Assembly: GCA_964424805.1 (NCBI GenBank)
Contig: CAYRKH010000001.1
Span: 70,826 to 134,825, forward strand
Reading direction: 5' to 3'
DNA: 64,000 nt
From: IDS-8 sp964424805
GTDB taxonomy: Bacteria; Pseudomonadota; Gammaproteobacteria; Steroidobacterales; Woeseiaceae
Shown one piece after another: positions 33,849 to 41,941 of the stretch. The translations under genes were made by a program, and so were the position numbers. Each line of letters begins with the position of its first letter. Within the stretch, counting starts at the first letter, position 1. A model generated the notes under the pieces. It worked only from the letters and a program-made list of their open reading frames with translations, made no database searches and had not been told where the DNA came from.

Positions 33849-34282
33849 CCGGGCTCGCCCACGTTTGTATCGAAACCACCGACCTCGCAAAAACCGAGGC
33901 GTTCTACTGTCGGCTCGGGCTGCGGCGCCGCTTCGACTTCCATAACAGGCAGGGTCGCCTGGTGGCGTTCTACCTCGCGTTCGGGAACGAGACCTACATC
34001 GAAGTGATCCTGAACGACACGCCCCGAACCGACGGCACGATCAGGCACTTTGCGATTGAAACGGAGAACCTCGATGCGCTGCGTGAGTCCCTGCTGGAAG
34101 CCGGCATCGACGTGTCGGAAAAGGAGCTGGGCATCGATTTCACCTGGATCGCGAAATGCCATGACCCGAACGGCGTCCTCATCGAGCTGATGGAATACAC
34201 GAAGGACAGCCTGCAGCGCGTGGGCGGTACCTGTGAAGTGGACTACTCGCCCCGGAGCCTCGAAACAGTACCGGACCGCTGA
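33845..34282 (+). CDS. VOC (glyoxalase/bleomycin resistance) superfamily protein
   Basis: 145 residues, two beta-alpha-beta-beta-beta units: LAHVCIETTDLAKTEAFYCRLGL with the first metal-type His, then IRHFAIETENLDALRESL with the second, and VLIELMEY with a Glu ligand. It could be a metal-dependent isomerase, lyase or dioxygenase, such as a glyoxalase-like enzyme for a 2-oxoaldehyde. The function is not determinable. Last gene of the SDR-VOC operon, and convergent with the small membrane protein. Confidence 0.75.
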   Translation: MTGLAHVCIETTDLAKTEAFYCRLGLRRRFDFHNRQGRLVAFYLAFGNETYIEVILNDTPRTDGTIRHFAIETENLDALRESLLEAGIDVSEKELGIDFTWIAKCHDPNGVLIELMEYTKDSLQRVGGTCEVDYSPRSLETVPDR

Positions 34283-34316
34283 GCAGCTGGCCGGCCGGGG
34301 CGGCAGCCGTGCGCCA

Positions 34317-34595
34317 CTAGACCGTCGGCCACTCCCGCTTGCTGCGCGCTTTTGCCGTGGGCGCCTGGCCATGCCGCCTCCAGCGGACCAGGAACCACGG
34401 CAGTGCGACGACAAACAGAATGGCGCCCGGGCTGGTGAGAAAGCGCTTCAGGAATTGGACCACGTCGTCCGGCGACACGTAAACGGTCGCCGGTATCTTT
34501 GACTGCGGGCCGCTCTCGATGACCAGCAGGTTCCGGTCGTGGCTGATCCTGCCGAACGCGAAATCGATCTGTGCAAGCTTGCTGACAACGCGCAT
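34317..34595 (-). CDS. Small membrane protein, unknown function
   Basis: 92 residues with one hydrophobic segment near the C-terminus (AILFVVALPWFLVRW, about 58-72) and a basic tail, so the N-terminal domain of about 55 residues is probably cytosolic or periplasmic. It is 9 bp downstream of the nitrilase gene and closes the manD operon. No family recognised. Confidence 0.55.
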   Translation of the reverse strand: MRVVSKLAQIDFAFGRISHDRNLLVIESGPQSKIPATVYVSPDDVVQFLKRFLTSPGAILFVVALPWFLVRWRRHGQAPTAKARSKREWPTV

Positions 34596-34604
34596 CGCCT
34601 CACC

Positions 34605-35762
34605 TCAATCTTGGTTCTTCCGAAGCCTGCCGGTTTCCTGAGCGTAGCGGATTCTTTGCTCCAGGACGCCTGACATCTGCTCCGGCGTCTTGCCCGCAGG
34701 CGGCATGAACTGCCCGCGGGCATAGAGCTGGTCGAACACCTGGCGCGCCGGGCCGAGCTTGTCCGCCAAGGTCCGCGGCGGCTTGCCCGAGGGGAACTGG
34801 TTGGGCGGATAGATCGGGTTGTCGTAGATTTCCCGGAAAGCCTCGGTGCGGACGTCGATCCAGGTGTTGTGATTGGCACGGGAACGGTGCTCGCGCAGCG
34901 CCTCGATATCGATCGTCGCGGCGATCACCTGTTCGGACGGGTAGGGCGCTTCGCGAATCATCATGCCCGTGTAGTCGATGATGAAGGAATTGCCGGGGCA
35001 GAAGGCCTTCGGGTAGTAATCGTAGTTGACGCTGCCCCAGTTGGAGCCGAGCAGGTAGCACATGTTGTCGTGGGCTCGGGTTTTGCGGGTGAAGCGCCAG
35101 AAGTCCCAAGGATCCGACACGCCTTCCACTTCCTGCAGGGCGACCGGATGGCAGATCACTTCGCAACCGTTGTAGCCGAGCGCCCGCGAGACCTCCGGCG
35201 TGCAGCCGTCGTGGCAGGTCATGGTGCCCAGCTTGCCGATCTCGGTGTCTATCACCGGGAACAGGGTCTCGATGGAGGCGCCCAGCTTTTCCCGGTATTC
35301 GTCGAAGATGTCGTGCGGGCTGGTGCCGAGGCCGATCGACGCGGGGATATGCCACTTGTGGTACCGAAGGACGACGTCGCCGCTCGGGCCGATGATGAAC
35401 GCCGTGTTGAACCAGCGGTCCGGGAACTCCTCGAGTTGCTCGATGACGCCGCCGCCGGCAATGTACATGCCGTACTCCTTGGCCTTTTCACCGAGTATGT
35501 CCATTTCCGGCCCGGGGATGGTGATCGCCTTCTTCATGAACGAATCGATGCCGTGCTCGCCCTTGCCGGGTGTCGTCACGCCTTGCATGAAGTACTCCGG
35601 GAGCACGGCCAGCCTGACCGGCACTTCCCAGAAGTACCCGACGCCGAAATCGATCATGTTCAGGACGCGGTCCAGGTTCTTCCTGATGCCCTCGCGGTCC
35701 TCGGCAACGGTCACTTCCGGCTGGATCACCAGCGCTGTGTATTTCTCTATCGGCTTACCCAT
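34605..35762 (-). CDS. Nitrilase-superfamily carbon-nitrogen hydrolase
   Basis: 385 residues. The catalytic triad is visible: Glu56 (AVLPEYFMQG), Lys136 (RYHKWHI) and Cys183 (TMTCHDGCTPE). The family hydrolyses amides, nitriles or carbamoyl bonds. Long N- and C-terminal arms and NTAFIIGPSGDVVLRYHK make it closer to amidase-type members than to true nitrilases, but the substrate is unknown. Downstream of the FAD oxidoreductase (16-bp gap) and upstream of a small membrane protein. The context suggests it removes an amide nitrogen from a pathway compound. Confidence 0.83.
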   Translation of the reverse strand: MGKPIEKYTALVIQPEVTVAEDREGIRKNLDRVLNMIDFGVGYFWEVPVRLAVLPEYFMQGVTTPGKGEHGIDSFMKKAITIPGPEMDILGEKAKEYGMYIAGGGVIEQLEEFPDRWFNTAFIIGPSGDVVLRYHKWHIPASIGLGTSPHDIFDEYREKLGASIETLFPVIDTEIGKLGTMTCHDGCTPEVSRALGYNGCEVICHPVALQEVEGVSDPWDFWRFTRKTRAHDNMCYLLGSNWGSVNYDYYPKAFCPGNSFIIDYTGMMIREAPYPSEQVIAATIDIEALREHRSRANHNTWIDVRTEAFREIYDNPIYPPNQFPSGKPPRTLADKLGPARQVFDQLYARGQFMPPAGKTPEQMSGVLEQRIRYAQETGRLRKNQD

Positions 35763-35778
35763 GGTTACACCTGTAAAT

Positions 35779-37374
35779 TCAACGGTAGTTTTGGAAGCTG
35801 GTACCGGGATCCAGGATCTCGAAGTCTTCCAGTATTGCAGTGGCCGTATTCGTGCCCATGGCGCAGATTCCGCCGCCGGGATGGCATGAAGGGCCGGTCA
35901 TGTAGAGGTTGACGATCGGCGATCGGTACTCCGCGAATCCCGGGATCGGCCTGAAGGCACCAAGCTGCGACAGGATTCGTTCGCCGCCCGTCGTCGAGCC
36001 ATTGACGAACGACCAGTTCGACCTGGCCAGGTTCGGGCCGGTATCGATGAACTCACCCAGGATGTTGTCGTCCGTCATGTTAGGTGCGTGCCGCCGCAGG
36101 TTCCTGAGCAGCACGTTCCTGGTGTATTCGGGAGCCAGGTCCTCCCAGTTCGCGCCGCTCGCCAGCTCGATCGGCACGAAGGTGTCGAAGATGATCGTGT
36201 GCTTGCCGTCCGGAGCGCGGCTCGGGTCGAGCGTTGTCCATGTCGCGGACCAGAGGAATGGATCGGACGGCGGCACGCCCGCGGCGATCTCGCTGTACTG
36301 CTTGTCGATGTCGGCGACCGATCCGAATATGCGCTGGAACGCCGTGGCCGACATATCGGGGCCGTTCCGGAACTCGGGTGCCTCGTTGAGCGCGTAGTGC
36401 GCGCGGACGATCGTCACGTTGCCGAACGAATAATGCTCGACGATATTCCGGATGCGGCTGTCGAGCTCCTTCTCCGACATGCAGCGAAGGAAGGTTTGCC
36501 GCGGATCGAGCGCCGTGACGACGGCGCGCCGCGCGCGGATTGCCGTGCCGTCCGCCAGCTCGACGCCCTTGCATTCACCCCGCTCGATGATGAACCGGTC
36601 CACCGTGGCGCCCGTCATCACGCGGCCGCCGTTGTCGTCGATATAGCGTTGCATGGCGATCGACAGCATCCCGCTGCCACCTTCGGGTATAGCCTGGCCG
36701 TAGTAGTGAATGCTCGGGATCATGACGTAGAAGCCCTGCGCGGTGGCTTCCTGGTCCGGCAGCGTCTGCGGTGCCATTGCCCAGCCGAGTATGAACGCCC
36801 GGACGTGCGGGTTCTCGAAATTCTTGAGTGTGAAGGCCCGCGAGCTGAGCTGGTAGTCCCGCAGCCGGCGCAAACCTTCGCTATTGTTTTCGAGCGCCTG
36901 GAACATGTGGCTGGGCGGGGCGGGCGGCGAAAACATGCCCTTGATGACCCCGGGCTCGATCTCGGCAAACTCGTCGTAGATTTCCTTGTAGCGGATCGCG
37001 TCCTTCTTCGAGTACTCGGCAATCGTGTCGCAGGTCTTGTCGACGTCCTTGTAGACGATGATGCCCTGACCCTCAAGATTTGGATGGCCGGTGATATGGT
37101 CTTCGGACCAGATATACCTGAGGCCGTACTTCTCCAACTCCGGTTGCAGGACGTTGCGGAATGCAGGGTTCAGGTGTATCCAGACGTGGGAAGAGCCGTA
37201 CAGGTCGTGCTTGAAGCCGGGCAGCGTCACTTCGCGTGTCACGACGCCGCCGCCAACTTGGTCGTTACGCTCCAGGACCAGCGGGCGTACCCCGTATTTC
37301 ACCAGCAGCGCCGCGCAGGCAAGCGCGTTGTGGCCGCCCCCGGCGATAACGACGTCGTAATCCGCTGCGGACAT
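35779..37374 (-). CDS. FAD-dependent oxidoreductase, phytoene-desaturase-like
   Basis: 531 residues. The N-terminal dinucleotide fold VVIAGGGHNALACAALL, LERNDQVGGGVVTREV and the C-terminal GPSCHPGGGICAMGTNTA (FAD contact) are the signature of the CrtI/CrtO/PYROXD2-type amine-oxidase superfamily. Carotenoid genes are absent, so it more likely oxidises or isomerises another substrate of this cluster. The start codon is adjacent to the manD stop with zero spacing, so coupling is very likely. Confidence 0.82.
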   Translation of the reverse strand: MSAADYDVVIAGGGHNALACAALLVKYGVRPLVLERNDQVGGGVVTREVTLPGFKHDLYGSSHVWIHLNPAFRNVLQPELEKYGLRYIWSEDHITGHPNLEGQGIIVYKDVDKTCDTIAEYSKKDAIRYKEIYDEFAEIEPGVIKGMFSPPAPPSHMFQALENNSEGLRRLRDYQLSSRAFTLKNFENPHVRAFILGWAMAPQTLPDQEATAQGFYVMIPSIHYYGQAIPEGGSGMLSIAMQRYIDDNGGRVMTGATVDRFIIERGECKGVELADGTAIRARRAVVTALDPRQTFLRCMSEKELDSRIRNIVEHYSFGNVTIVRAHYALNEAPEFRNGPDMSATAFQRIFGSVADIDKQYSEIAAGVPPSDPFLWSATWTTLDPSRAPDGKHTIIFDTFVPIELASGANWEDLAPEYTRNVLLRNLRRHAPNMTDDNILGEFIDTGPNLARSNWSFVNGSTTGGERILSQLGAFRPIPGFAEYRSPIVNLYMTGPSCHPGGGICAMGTNTATAILEDFEILDPGTSFQNYR

Positions 37375-38583
37375 TTACCAGTTCCACATCGTCCCGTCGG
37401 CCAGCCGGTTCACGGGAAGGTAGGCGCGCCGGTACGGGTACTTTTCGGCCAGCGCCACGTCGATATCGACGCCGTGCCCGGGTGTGTCGCCCACAACGAG
37501 GTAGCCGTCCTCGAACCGGTAGTCGTGCGGAAACACGGCGTCCGTTTCCGGCGTGTGACGCATGTACTCCTGGATGCCGAAGTTCGGTACCCAGGTATCG
37601 AAGTGCAATGCGGCGCCCATCGATACCGGCGACAGGTCCGTGGCGCCATGACTCCCGGTGCGCACATGGTACAGCGCCGCCAGGTCGGCAATGCGCCGCA
37701 AGTGGGTAATGCCGCCGGCGTGTACGACGGTGGTGCGAATGTAATCGATCAGCTGGTTCTCGATGAGCTCCTTGCAGTCCCAGATCGAGCTGAAGATCTC
37801 GCCGACCGCCAGGGGAGTTACCGTATGATCGCGTACCAGGCGAAACGCTTCCTGGTTTTCCGCGGGCACGGCGTCCTCCAGCCAGAACAGGCGGAAGTCC
37901 TCGAGCGATCGGCCCAGGCGCGCCGCCTCGATCGGCGTCAGCCGGTGATGCACGTCGTGCAGCAGGTGCAGCTCGTCGCCGAAGCGTTCCCGCAGGGCAG
38001 CAAACAGCTTCGGCGTGTGATTAAGGTAGCTGACGGTGGACCACCGGGTTTCCGGAGGCAGCCCCGCGGCAGCGGGCTCATAAAACATCTTGTCGGAAGA
38101 CACGCCGTAAGTGGCGTCGAGGCCGGGAATGCCCGACTGGGCCCGCACGGCCTTGTAGCCGAGCTCGACGTACTTATGGACCTCGTCGCAGGTTTCCGCG
38201 ATGTCGCGGCCGTTCGCATGCCCGTAAACCATGACCCCTGAACGCGACCGGCCGCCCAGCAGCTGGTACAGGGGAAGCCCCGCAATCTTCGCCTTGATGT
38301 CCCAGAGGGCGGTGTCGATTGCGGCGATCGCGGTCATCGTCACCGGCCCGCGCCGCCAGTAGGCGCCGCGGTAAAGGTATTGCCAGATGTCCTCGACCTG
38401 CTGCGGATCGCGGCCGATGAGGCAGGGCGCAACGTGGTCCTCGAGGTAGCTGGCGACGGCAAGCTCACGGCCGTTCAGCGTTGCATCGCCGATACCGTAG
38501 GGACCGTCGTCGGTCAGGATCCGGACGGTGACGAAGTTTCGTCCGGGGCATGTCACTACAACTTCAATATTGGATATTTTCAC
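37375..38583 (-). CDS. manD: D-mannonate dehydratase, enolase superfamily (ManD)
   Basis: 402 residues from GTG 38583. The frame is open to 38643, but only this start puts CPGRNFVTVRI at the family position. With it, all known ManD residues fall on the numbering I recall for the Novosphingobium enzyme: Arg147, Tyr159, Asp210, His212, Glu236, Glu262. RRGPVTMTAIAAIDTALWDIK and VMVYGHANG are diagnostic. It dehydrates D-mannonate to KDG. Some family members act weakly on gluconate instead. First gene of an operon with the FAD oxidoreductase, nitrilase and small membrane protein. Confidence 0.9.
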   Translation of the reverse strand: MKISNIEVVVTCPGRNFVTVRILTDDGPYGIGDATLNGRELAVASYLEDHVAPCLIGRDPQQVEDIWQYLYRGAYWRRGPVTMTAIAAIDTALWDIKAKIAGLPLYQLLGGRSRSGVMVYGHANGRDIAETCDEVHKYVELGYKAVRAQSGIPGLDATYGVSSDKMFYEPAAAGLPPETRWSTVSYLNHTPKLFAALRERFGDELHLLHDVHHRLTPIEAARLGRSLEDFRLFWLEDAVPAENQEAFRLVRDHTVTPLAVGEIFSSIWDCKELIENQLIDYIRTTVVHAGGITHLRRIADLAALYHVRTGSHGATDLSPVSMGAALHFDTWVPNFGIQEYMRHTPETDAVFPHDYRFEDGYLVVGDTPGHGVDIDVALAEKYPYRRAYLPVNRLADGTMWNW

Positions 38584-38644
38584 TGCTTTCCAGCCGGGCA
38601 CCTGCCGTCCCGGTACGAAATCCGCGGGTCGTCCGCCAAGCAAG

Positions 38645-38662
38645 TAGTTTAGGTATAAACAA
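38645..38662. promoter_or_regulatory. Operator TAGTTTA-GGTA-TAAACAA at the manD promoter
   Basis: 13 of 14 arm positions match the consensus palindrome. On the minus strand the site contains the predicted -10 (TATACC, 38657-38652), with TTGGGA (38680-38675) as -35, 17 bp apart. A repressor bound here would cover the manD -10 box. Confidence 0.72.
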
Positions 38663-38692
38663 AGACGAAGTCCATCCCAAGCCGACTTCCTG

Positions 38693-38729
38693 TTGGAACG
38701 TCACGAGAGCTTAGTTTATACTTAAACTA
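38693..38729 (+). promoter_or_regulatory. Promoter of the aminotransferase operon with a perfect operator over its -10
   Basis: -35 TTGGAA (38693-38698), 18-bp spacer, -10 TATACT (38717-38722). The -10 is inside the perfect dyad TAGTTTA-TACT-TAAACTA (38712-38729), the best copy of this motif in the window. Confidence 0.75.
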
Positions 38730-38761
38730 TTGGTTTTCTCACGCAGTCCGCGGGTAGGTAA

Positions 38762-39880
38762 ATGCGTTCAGGAGCAAAAATCCATTCGCCAGGCAGCCCA
38801 TATGCGCCTGTTCCTCTTCCACAGTTGCGGCACATCGCCCCCTACGAGCAGGGCCAGAGCGCGATCAAAGGCCAGAGCAGCGTCATCAAGCTTTCCAGCA
38901 ACGAGGGCTGTTTCGGTCCGAGCCCGGCGGCGCTGAAGGCCTATGTCGACGCGGCGGCGACGGTGCATCGCTATCCCGACGGCACGCAGGCGGGGCTTCG
39001 TAATGCCATTGCCGATGTTCACGGGCTGGACGCCGACCGCATCATCTGCGGGAACGGCTCGGAAGAGCTCATCGGCTTTTTGATCCGCTGCTTCGCGGCG
39101 TCGGGCGACGAGGTGCTCCTGTCGGAAAACCATTTCGTCATGTGCTCGATCTATGCCAAGGCGCAGGGCGCCGGGATCGTGCTTGCTCCCGAGAGCGATT
39201 TCCGCGTCGACGTCGATGCGATGCTCGAACGGATAACGCCCCGGACCCGGGTGATCTCGATTGCCAACCCGAACAATCCGACCGGCACATTCAACACCAT
39301 CGACGAGGTTGAGCGCTTGATCCGGGGCGTACCCCGGAACGTCCTGGTCATCCTGGACGGCGCCTATGCCGAGTACGTGCGGCGGGAGGATTACGAAGCC
39401 GGAGTTCGCTGGGTGAACGAGAGATCGAACGTCGTAATGACGAGGACGTTTTCGAAGATGTACGGCCTGGCAGGCTTGAGAATCGGCTGGGCATACGGGC
39501 CGGCGGCCATCATCGAGATCCTGAACCGCCTCCGCACGCCGTTCAACACGGGCATAGCCGCGCTGGCGGCCGCCGAAGCCGCGGTGCGGGATTTCGACCA
39601 CGTCCAGCGCGTGCTGGTTCATAACGACCGCTGGCAGGCAAGAATTCGCGAGGAGCTCGGCGCACTGGGCGTCTTTGTCGTGCCCAGCGTTACGAATTTC
39701 TACCTGCTACATTTCGAGGACCTCGAAGGAAAATCGGCCGACGAGGCGGGCGAGTACCTGAGGGCGAACGGCATCATTCCCCGCCCGGCGGCCGATGACC
39801 GGTGCCTGCGTATCACTGTCGGCAACGACGACGAGAACGAGGCGGTGCTGCGCGTACTGAAGGAATACGTAAATGCCTGA
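38762..39880 (+). CDS. Fold-type I PLP aminotransferase, HisC-like
   Basis: 372 residues. KLSSNEGCFGPSPAALKAY, NPNNPTGTFNTIDEVE, DGAYAEY and TFSKMYGLAGLRIGW (PLP Lys in the TFSKMYG context) are those of the histidinol-phosphate aminotransferase family, which also includes aromatic and other amino-acid transaminases. No his genes are present, so biosynthesis of histidine is unlikely; it probably transaminates a cluster substrate to a 2-oxo acid. It overlaps the aldehyde dehydrogenase gene by 8 bp. Confidence 0.82.
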   Translation: MRSGAKIHSPGSPYAPVPLPQLRHIAPYEQGQSAIKGQSSVIKLSSNEGCFGPSPAALKAYVDAAATVHRYPDGTQAGLRNAIADVHGLDADRIICGNGSEELIGFLIRCFAASGDEVLLSENHFVMCSIYAKAQGAGIVLAPESDFRVDVDAMLERITPRTRVISIANPNNPTGTFNTIDEVERLIRGVPRNVLVILDGAYAEYVRREDYEAGVRWVNERSNVVMTRTFSKMYGLAGLRIGWAYGPAAIIEILNRLRTPFNTGIAALAAAEAAVRDFDHVQRVLVHNDRWQARIREELGALGVFVVPSVTNFYLLHFEDLEGKSADEAGEYLRANGIIPRPAADDRCLRITVGNDDENEAVLRVLKEYVNA

Positions 39881-41327
39881 GACGGTGATCGGCGCGTTCG
39901 TCGACGGCGAGCGGCGCCCCGGCCGCTCCGCCGACCGGATCGCGAACGTCAACCCGTCGGACGGCACGCTCATGTTTCATTACACCGGCTGCGGCGAGGC
40001 GGATGTGGACGATGCCGTATCCGCGGCCGCGAAGTCGTTTGCCGACGGGCGCTGGCGGGACCTGTCGCCAGCCGCCCGGGGCAGGGCGCTGCTGCGGCTC
40101 GCCGACCTGGTCGAGCAGCACGGCGAAGCGCTGGCGAAGCTTGAAACTCTCGAATCCGGCAAGCTGCTCGCTGCCGCAAAAGACGGCGAAGTGCCTTTTG
40201 CTGCCGAATGTTTCCGGTTCCACGCCGGCTCCTGCGCGAGACTCGACGGCAATACGCGGGCGCTTGCGATGGCGCCGCGCGCTCAGTTTCACGCCTACAC
40301 TCTGCGGGAGCCGATCGGTGTCGTCGGCCTGATCACACCGTACAACGGCACGCTGGTGCAGTCGTCGTGGAAGCTGGCACCGGCACTCGCGGCCGGCTGT
40401 TCCATCGTCCTGAAGCCGGACGAAAAAACCCCGTCGGTGTGCATGCGGCTCGCGGAGCTCGCTATGGAAGCCGGTATTCCGGCGGGTGTGGTCAACGTCG
40501 TCGCCGGGACCGGCGGGACGGCCGGCGCGGCACTGGTCCGGCACCCGGCGGTAAGGAAGATTTCGTTCACCGGTTCTACTGAAACCGGGAAGCGGATCGT
40601 CGAGGCGGTGCTGCCGGACCTCAAGAAGGTCACCCTGGAGCTCGGCGGCAAATCGCCGGTGATTGTACTCGCCGATGCCGATATCGAGGCGGCGATCAGG
40701 GGTGCCGCTGAGGCCATTTTTTCGAACGCCGGCCAGGTCTGTGTCGCCGGCTCCAGGCTATATGTCGAAGAGCCGGTGTATGACGAAGTCGTCGGCGGGG
40801 TTCTCGAAGTCGCGCGCGGCCTGAGGGTCGGCGAAGCGGACGATCCCGCGACGGAGATCGGTCCCGTCATCTCGGCGGAGCATGCGGACAGGCTCCAGGC
40901 GTGCATTGCGCGCAGCAAGGGCGAAGGCGCGCGTGTGCTGGCAGGAGGCAAGCGGATAGGCGACCGCGCCGGCTATTATGTTCAGCCGACCGTACTTGCA
41001 GACATCGATTCATCCATGTCGATCGTGCGCGAGGAGCTGTTCGGCCCCGTGCTGGTGGCCTCCCGTGCTCGCGACATGCAACAATGCGTGGATGAAAGCA
41101 ACCGCTCGAAATACGGTCTGGCAGCCAGCGTCTGGACCTCCGACGTCGGCAAGGCGCACAAGCTTGCTGCCGCCATCGAAGCCGGCTTGGTATGGGTCAA
41201 TTGTCACGGAATACCGGATATGGCGATTCCATTCGGAGGCTACAAGCAATCTGGATGGGGCAGGGAAAACGGCCACGAAGGGCTGCACGAGTTCACCGAA
41301 CTGAAGTCGGTCATCTGCCGGCTCTGA
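39873..41327 (+). CDS. Aldehyde dehydrogenase (NAD(P)-dependent)
   Basis: 484 residues. Complete ALDH: IGVVGLITPYNGTLVQSSWK, GSTETGKRIVE, TLELGGKSPVIVLADA (general-base Glu), NAGQVCVAGSRLYVEE (catalytic Cys) and EELFGPVLV. Substrate unknown. Its coupling to the aminotransferase, with the ThDP enzyme nearby, suggests it oxidises an aldehyde formed by decarboxylation of the 2-oxo acid. Confidence 0.87.
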   Translation: MPETVIGAFVDGERRPGRSADRIANVNPSDGTLMFHYTGCGEADVDDAVSAAAKSFADGRWRDLSPAARGRALLRLADLVEQHGEALAKLETLESGKLLAAAKDGEVPFAAECFRFHAGSCARLDGNTRALAMAPRAQFHAYTLREPIGVVGLITPYNGTLVQSSWKLAPALAAGCSIVLKPDEKTPSVCMRLAELAMEAGIPAGVVNVVAGTGGTAGAALVRHPAVRKISFTGSTETGKRIVEAVLPDLKKVTLELGGKSPVIVLADADIEAAIRGAAEAIFSNAGQVCVAGSRLYVEEPVYDEVVGGVLEVARGLRVGEADDPATEIGPVISAEHADRLQACIARSKGEGARVLAGGKRIGDRAGYYVQPTVLADIDSSMSIVREELFGPVLVASRARDMQQCVDESNRSKYGLAASVWTSDVGKAHKLAAAIEAGLVWVNCHGIPDMAIPFGGYKQSGWGRENGHEGLHEFTELKSVICRL

Positions 41328-41379
41328 TCCCGTCTGTTCCTGGACAGTCGCGCTTGGCCATCAACGCTGCGAATACACT

Positions 41380-41877
41380 ATGAACGAGCAGAACCTTTAC
41401 GAATCGGTCCTGAAATCCCTGCCGGATGACGCGCATCATCGGATTGCCTGGCTGGCACTCGTGCGCTGCTTCTCGAGCATCGAGCGCGTTTTGATGCGCC
41501 ATCTCGCGCAGAAGTACAACTCCAGCCTGCCACGGTATGACGTCCTGACGGCGTTGGCCCTGCACCGTGACGGGATGACCATGGGCGAGCTGGCGGCGGT
41601 GTTGATGGTGACGAAAGGCAACATCACAGGCGTCGTCCGCCGGCTGAAGCAGGAAAGGCTGGTGCTGAAGAACAGGTCGACTGCCGACCGCCGCGTGCAA
41701 TCGGTCCGGATTTCCGCCAAGGGTCTCCGGCTATGGGACCAGATGCATGCGGATTACGACCAGATCATCTCGTCGCTCATGGAAGGGCAGAGCGAGGCAC
41801 AGGTCCAGTCCCTCGTGAAGCTGCTGCGGCGGACGCGTAGGCTCGTCGAGCACAACGCGCGGAAGCTCGAACTTTAA
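41380..41877 (+). CDS. MarR-family transcriptional regulator
   Basis: 165 residues. Winged-helix: MTMGELAAVLMVTKGNITGVVRRLKQERLV (helix-turn-helix, about 62-92) then the wing STADRRVQSVRISAKG, with dimer helices on both sides. Last gene of the aminotransferase operon. It is the only DNA-binding regulator in 30-49 kb, and MarR proteins bind roughly 16-20 bp palindromes overlapping promoters. It is therefore the best candidate for the TAGTTTA-N4-TAAACTA sites, which would include its own promoter. Confidence 0.85.
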   Translation: MNEQNLYESVLKSLPDDAHHRIAWLALVRCFSSIERVLMRHLAQKYNSSLPRYDVLTALALHRDGMTMGELAAVLMVTKGNITGVVRRLKQERLVLKNRSTADRRVQSVRISAKGLRLWDQMHADYDQIISSLMEGQSEAQVQSLVKLLRRTRRLVEHNARKLEL

Positions 41878-41886
41878 GCGGGAACG

Positions 41887-41923
41887 CAGCGCCCGGCCCC
41901 GGAAGCGGGCCGGGCGCTGTTTT
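41887..41923 (+). terminator. Strong intrinsic terminator of the aminotransferase-ALDH-marR operon
   Basis: A perfect 13-bp GC-rich stem, CAGCGCCCGGCCC with GGGCCGGGCGCTG, around a 7-base loop. It is followed by TTTT at 41920-41923. It lies between convergent marR and the TonB receptor gene. Confidence 0.85.
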
Positions 41924-41941
41924 GCTTGTTCGCTATGCACC

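Noticed and set aside
35763..35780. Palindrome-like GGTTACACCTGTAAATTC before the nitrilase gene as another copy of the cluster operator
   Set aside because: Left arm matches only 2 of 7 positions, and the gap to the upstream gene is 16 bp within an operon, so no promoter is expected.
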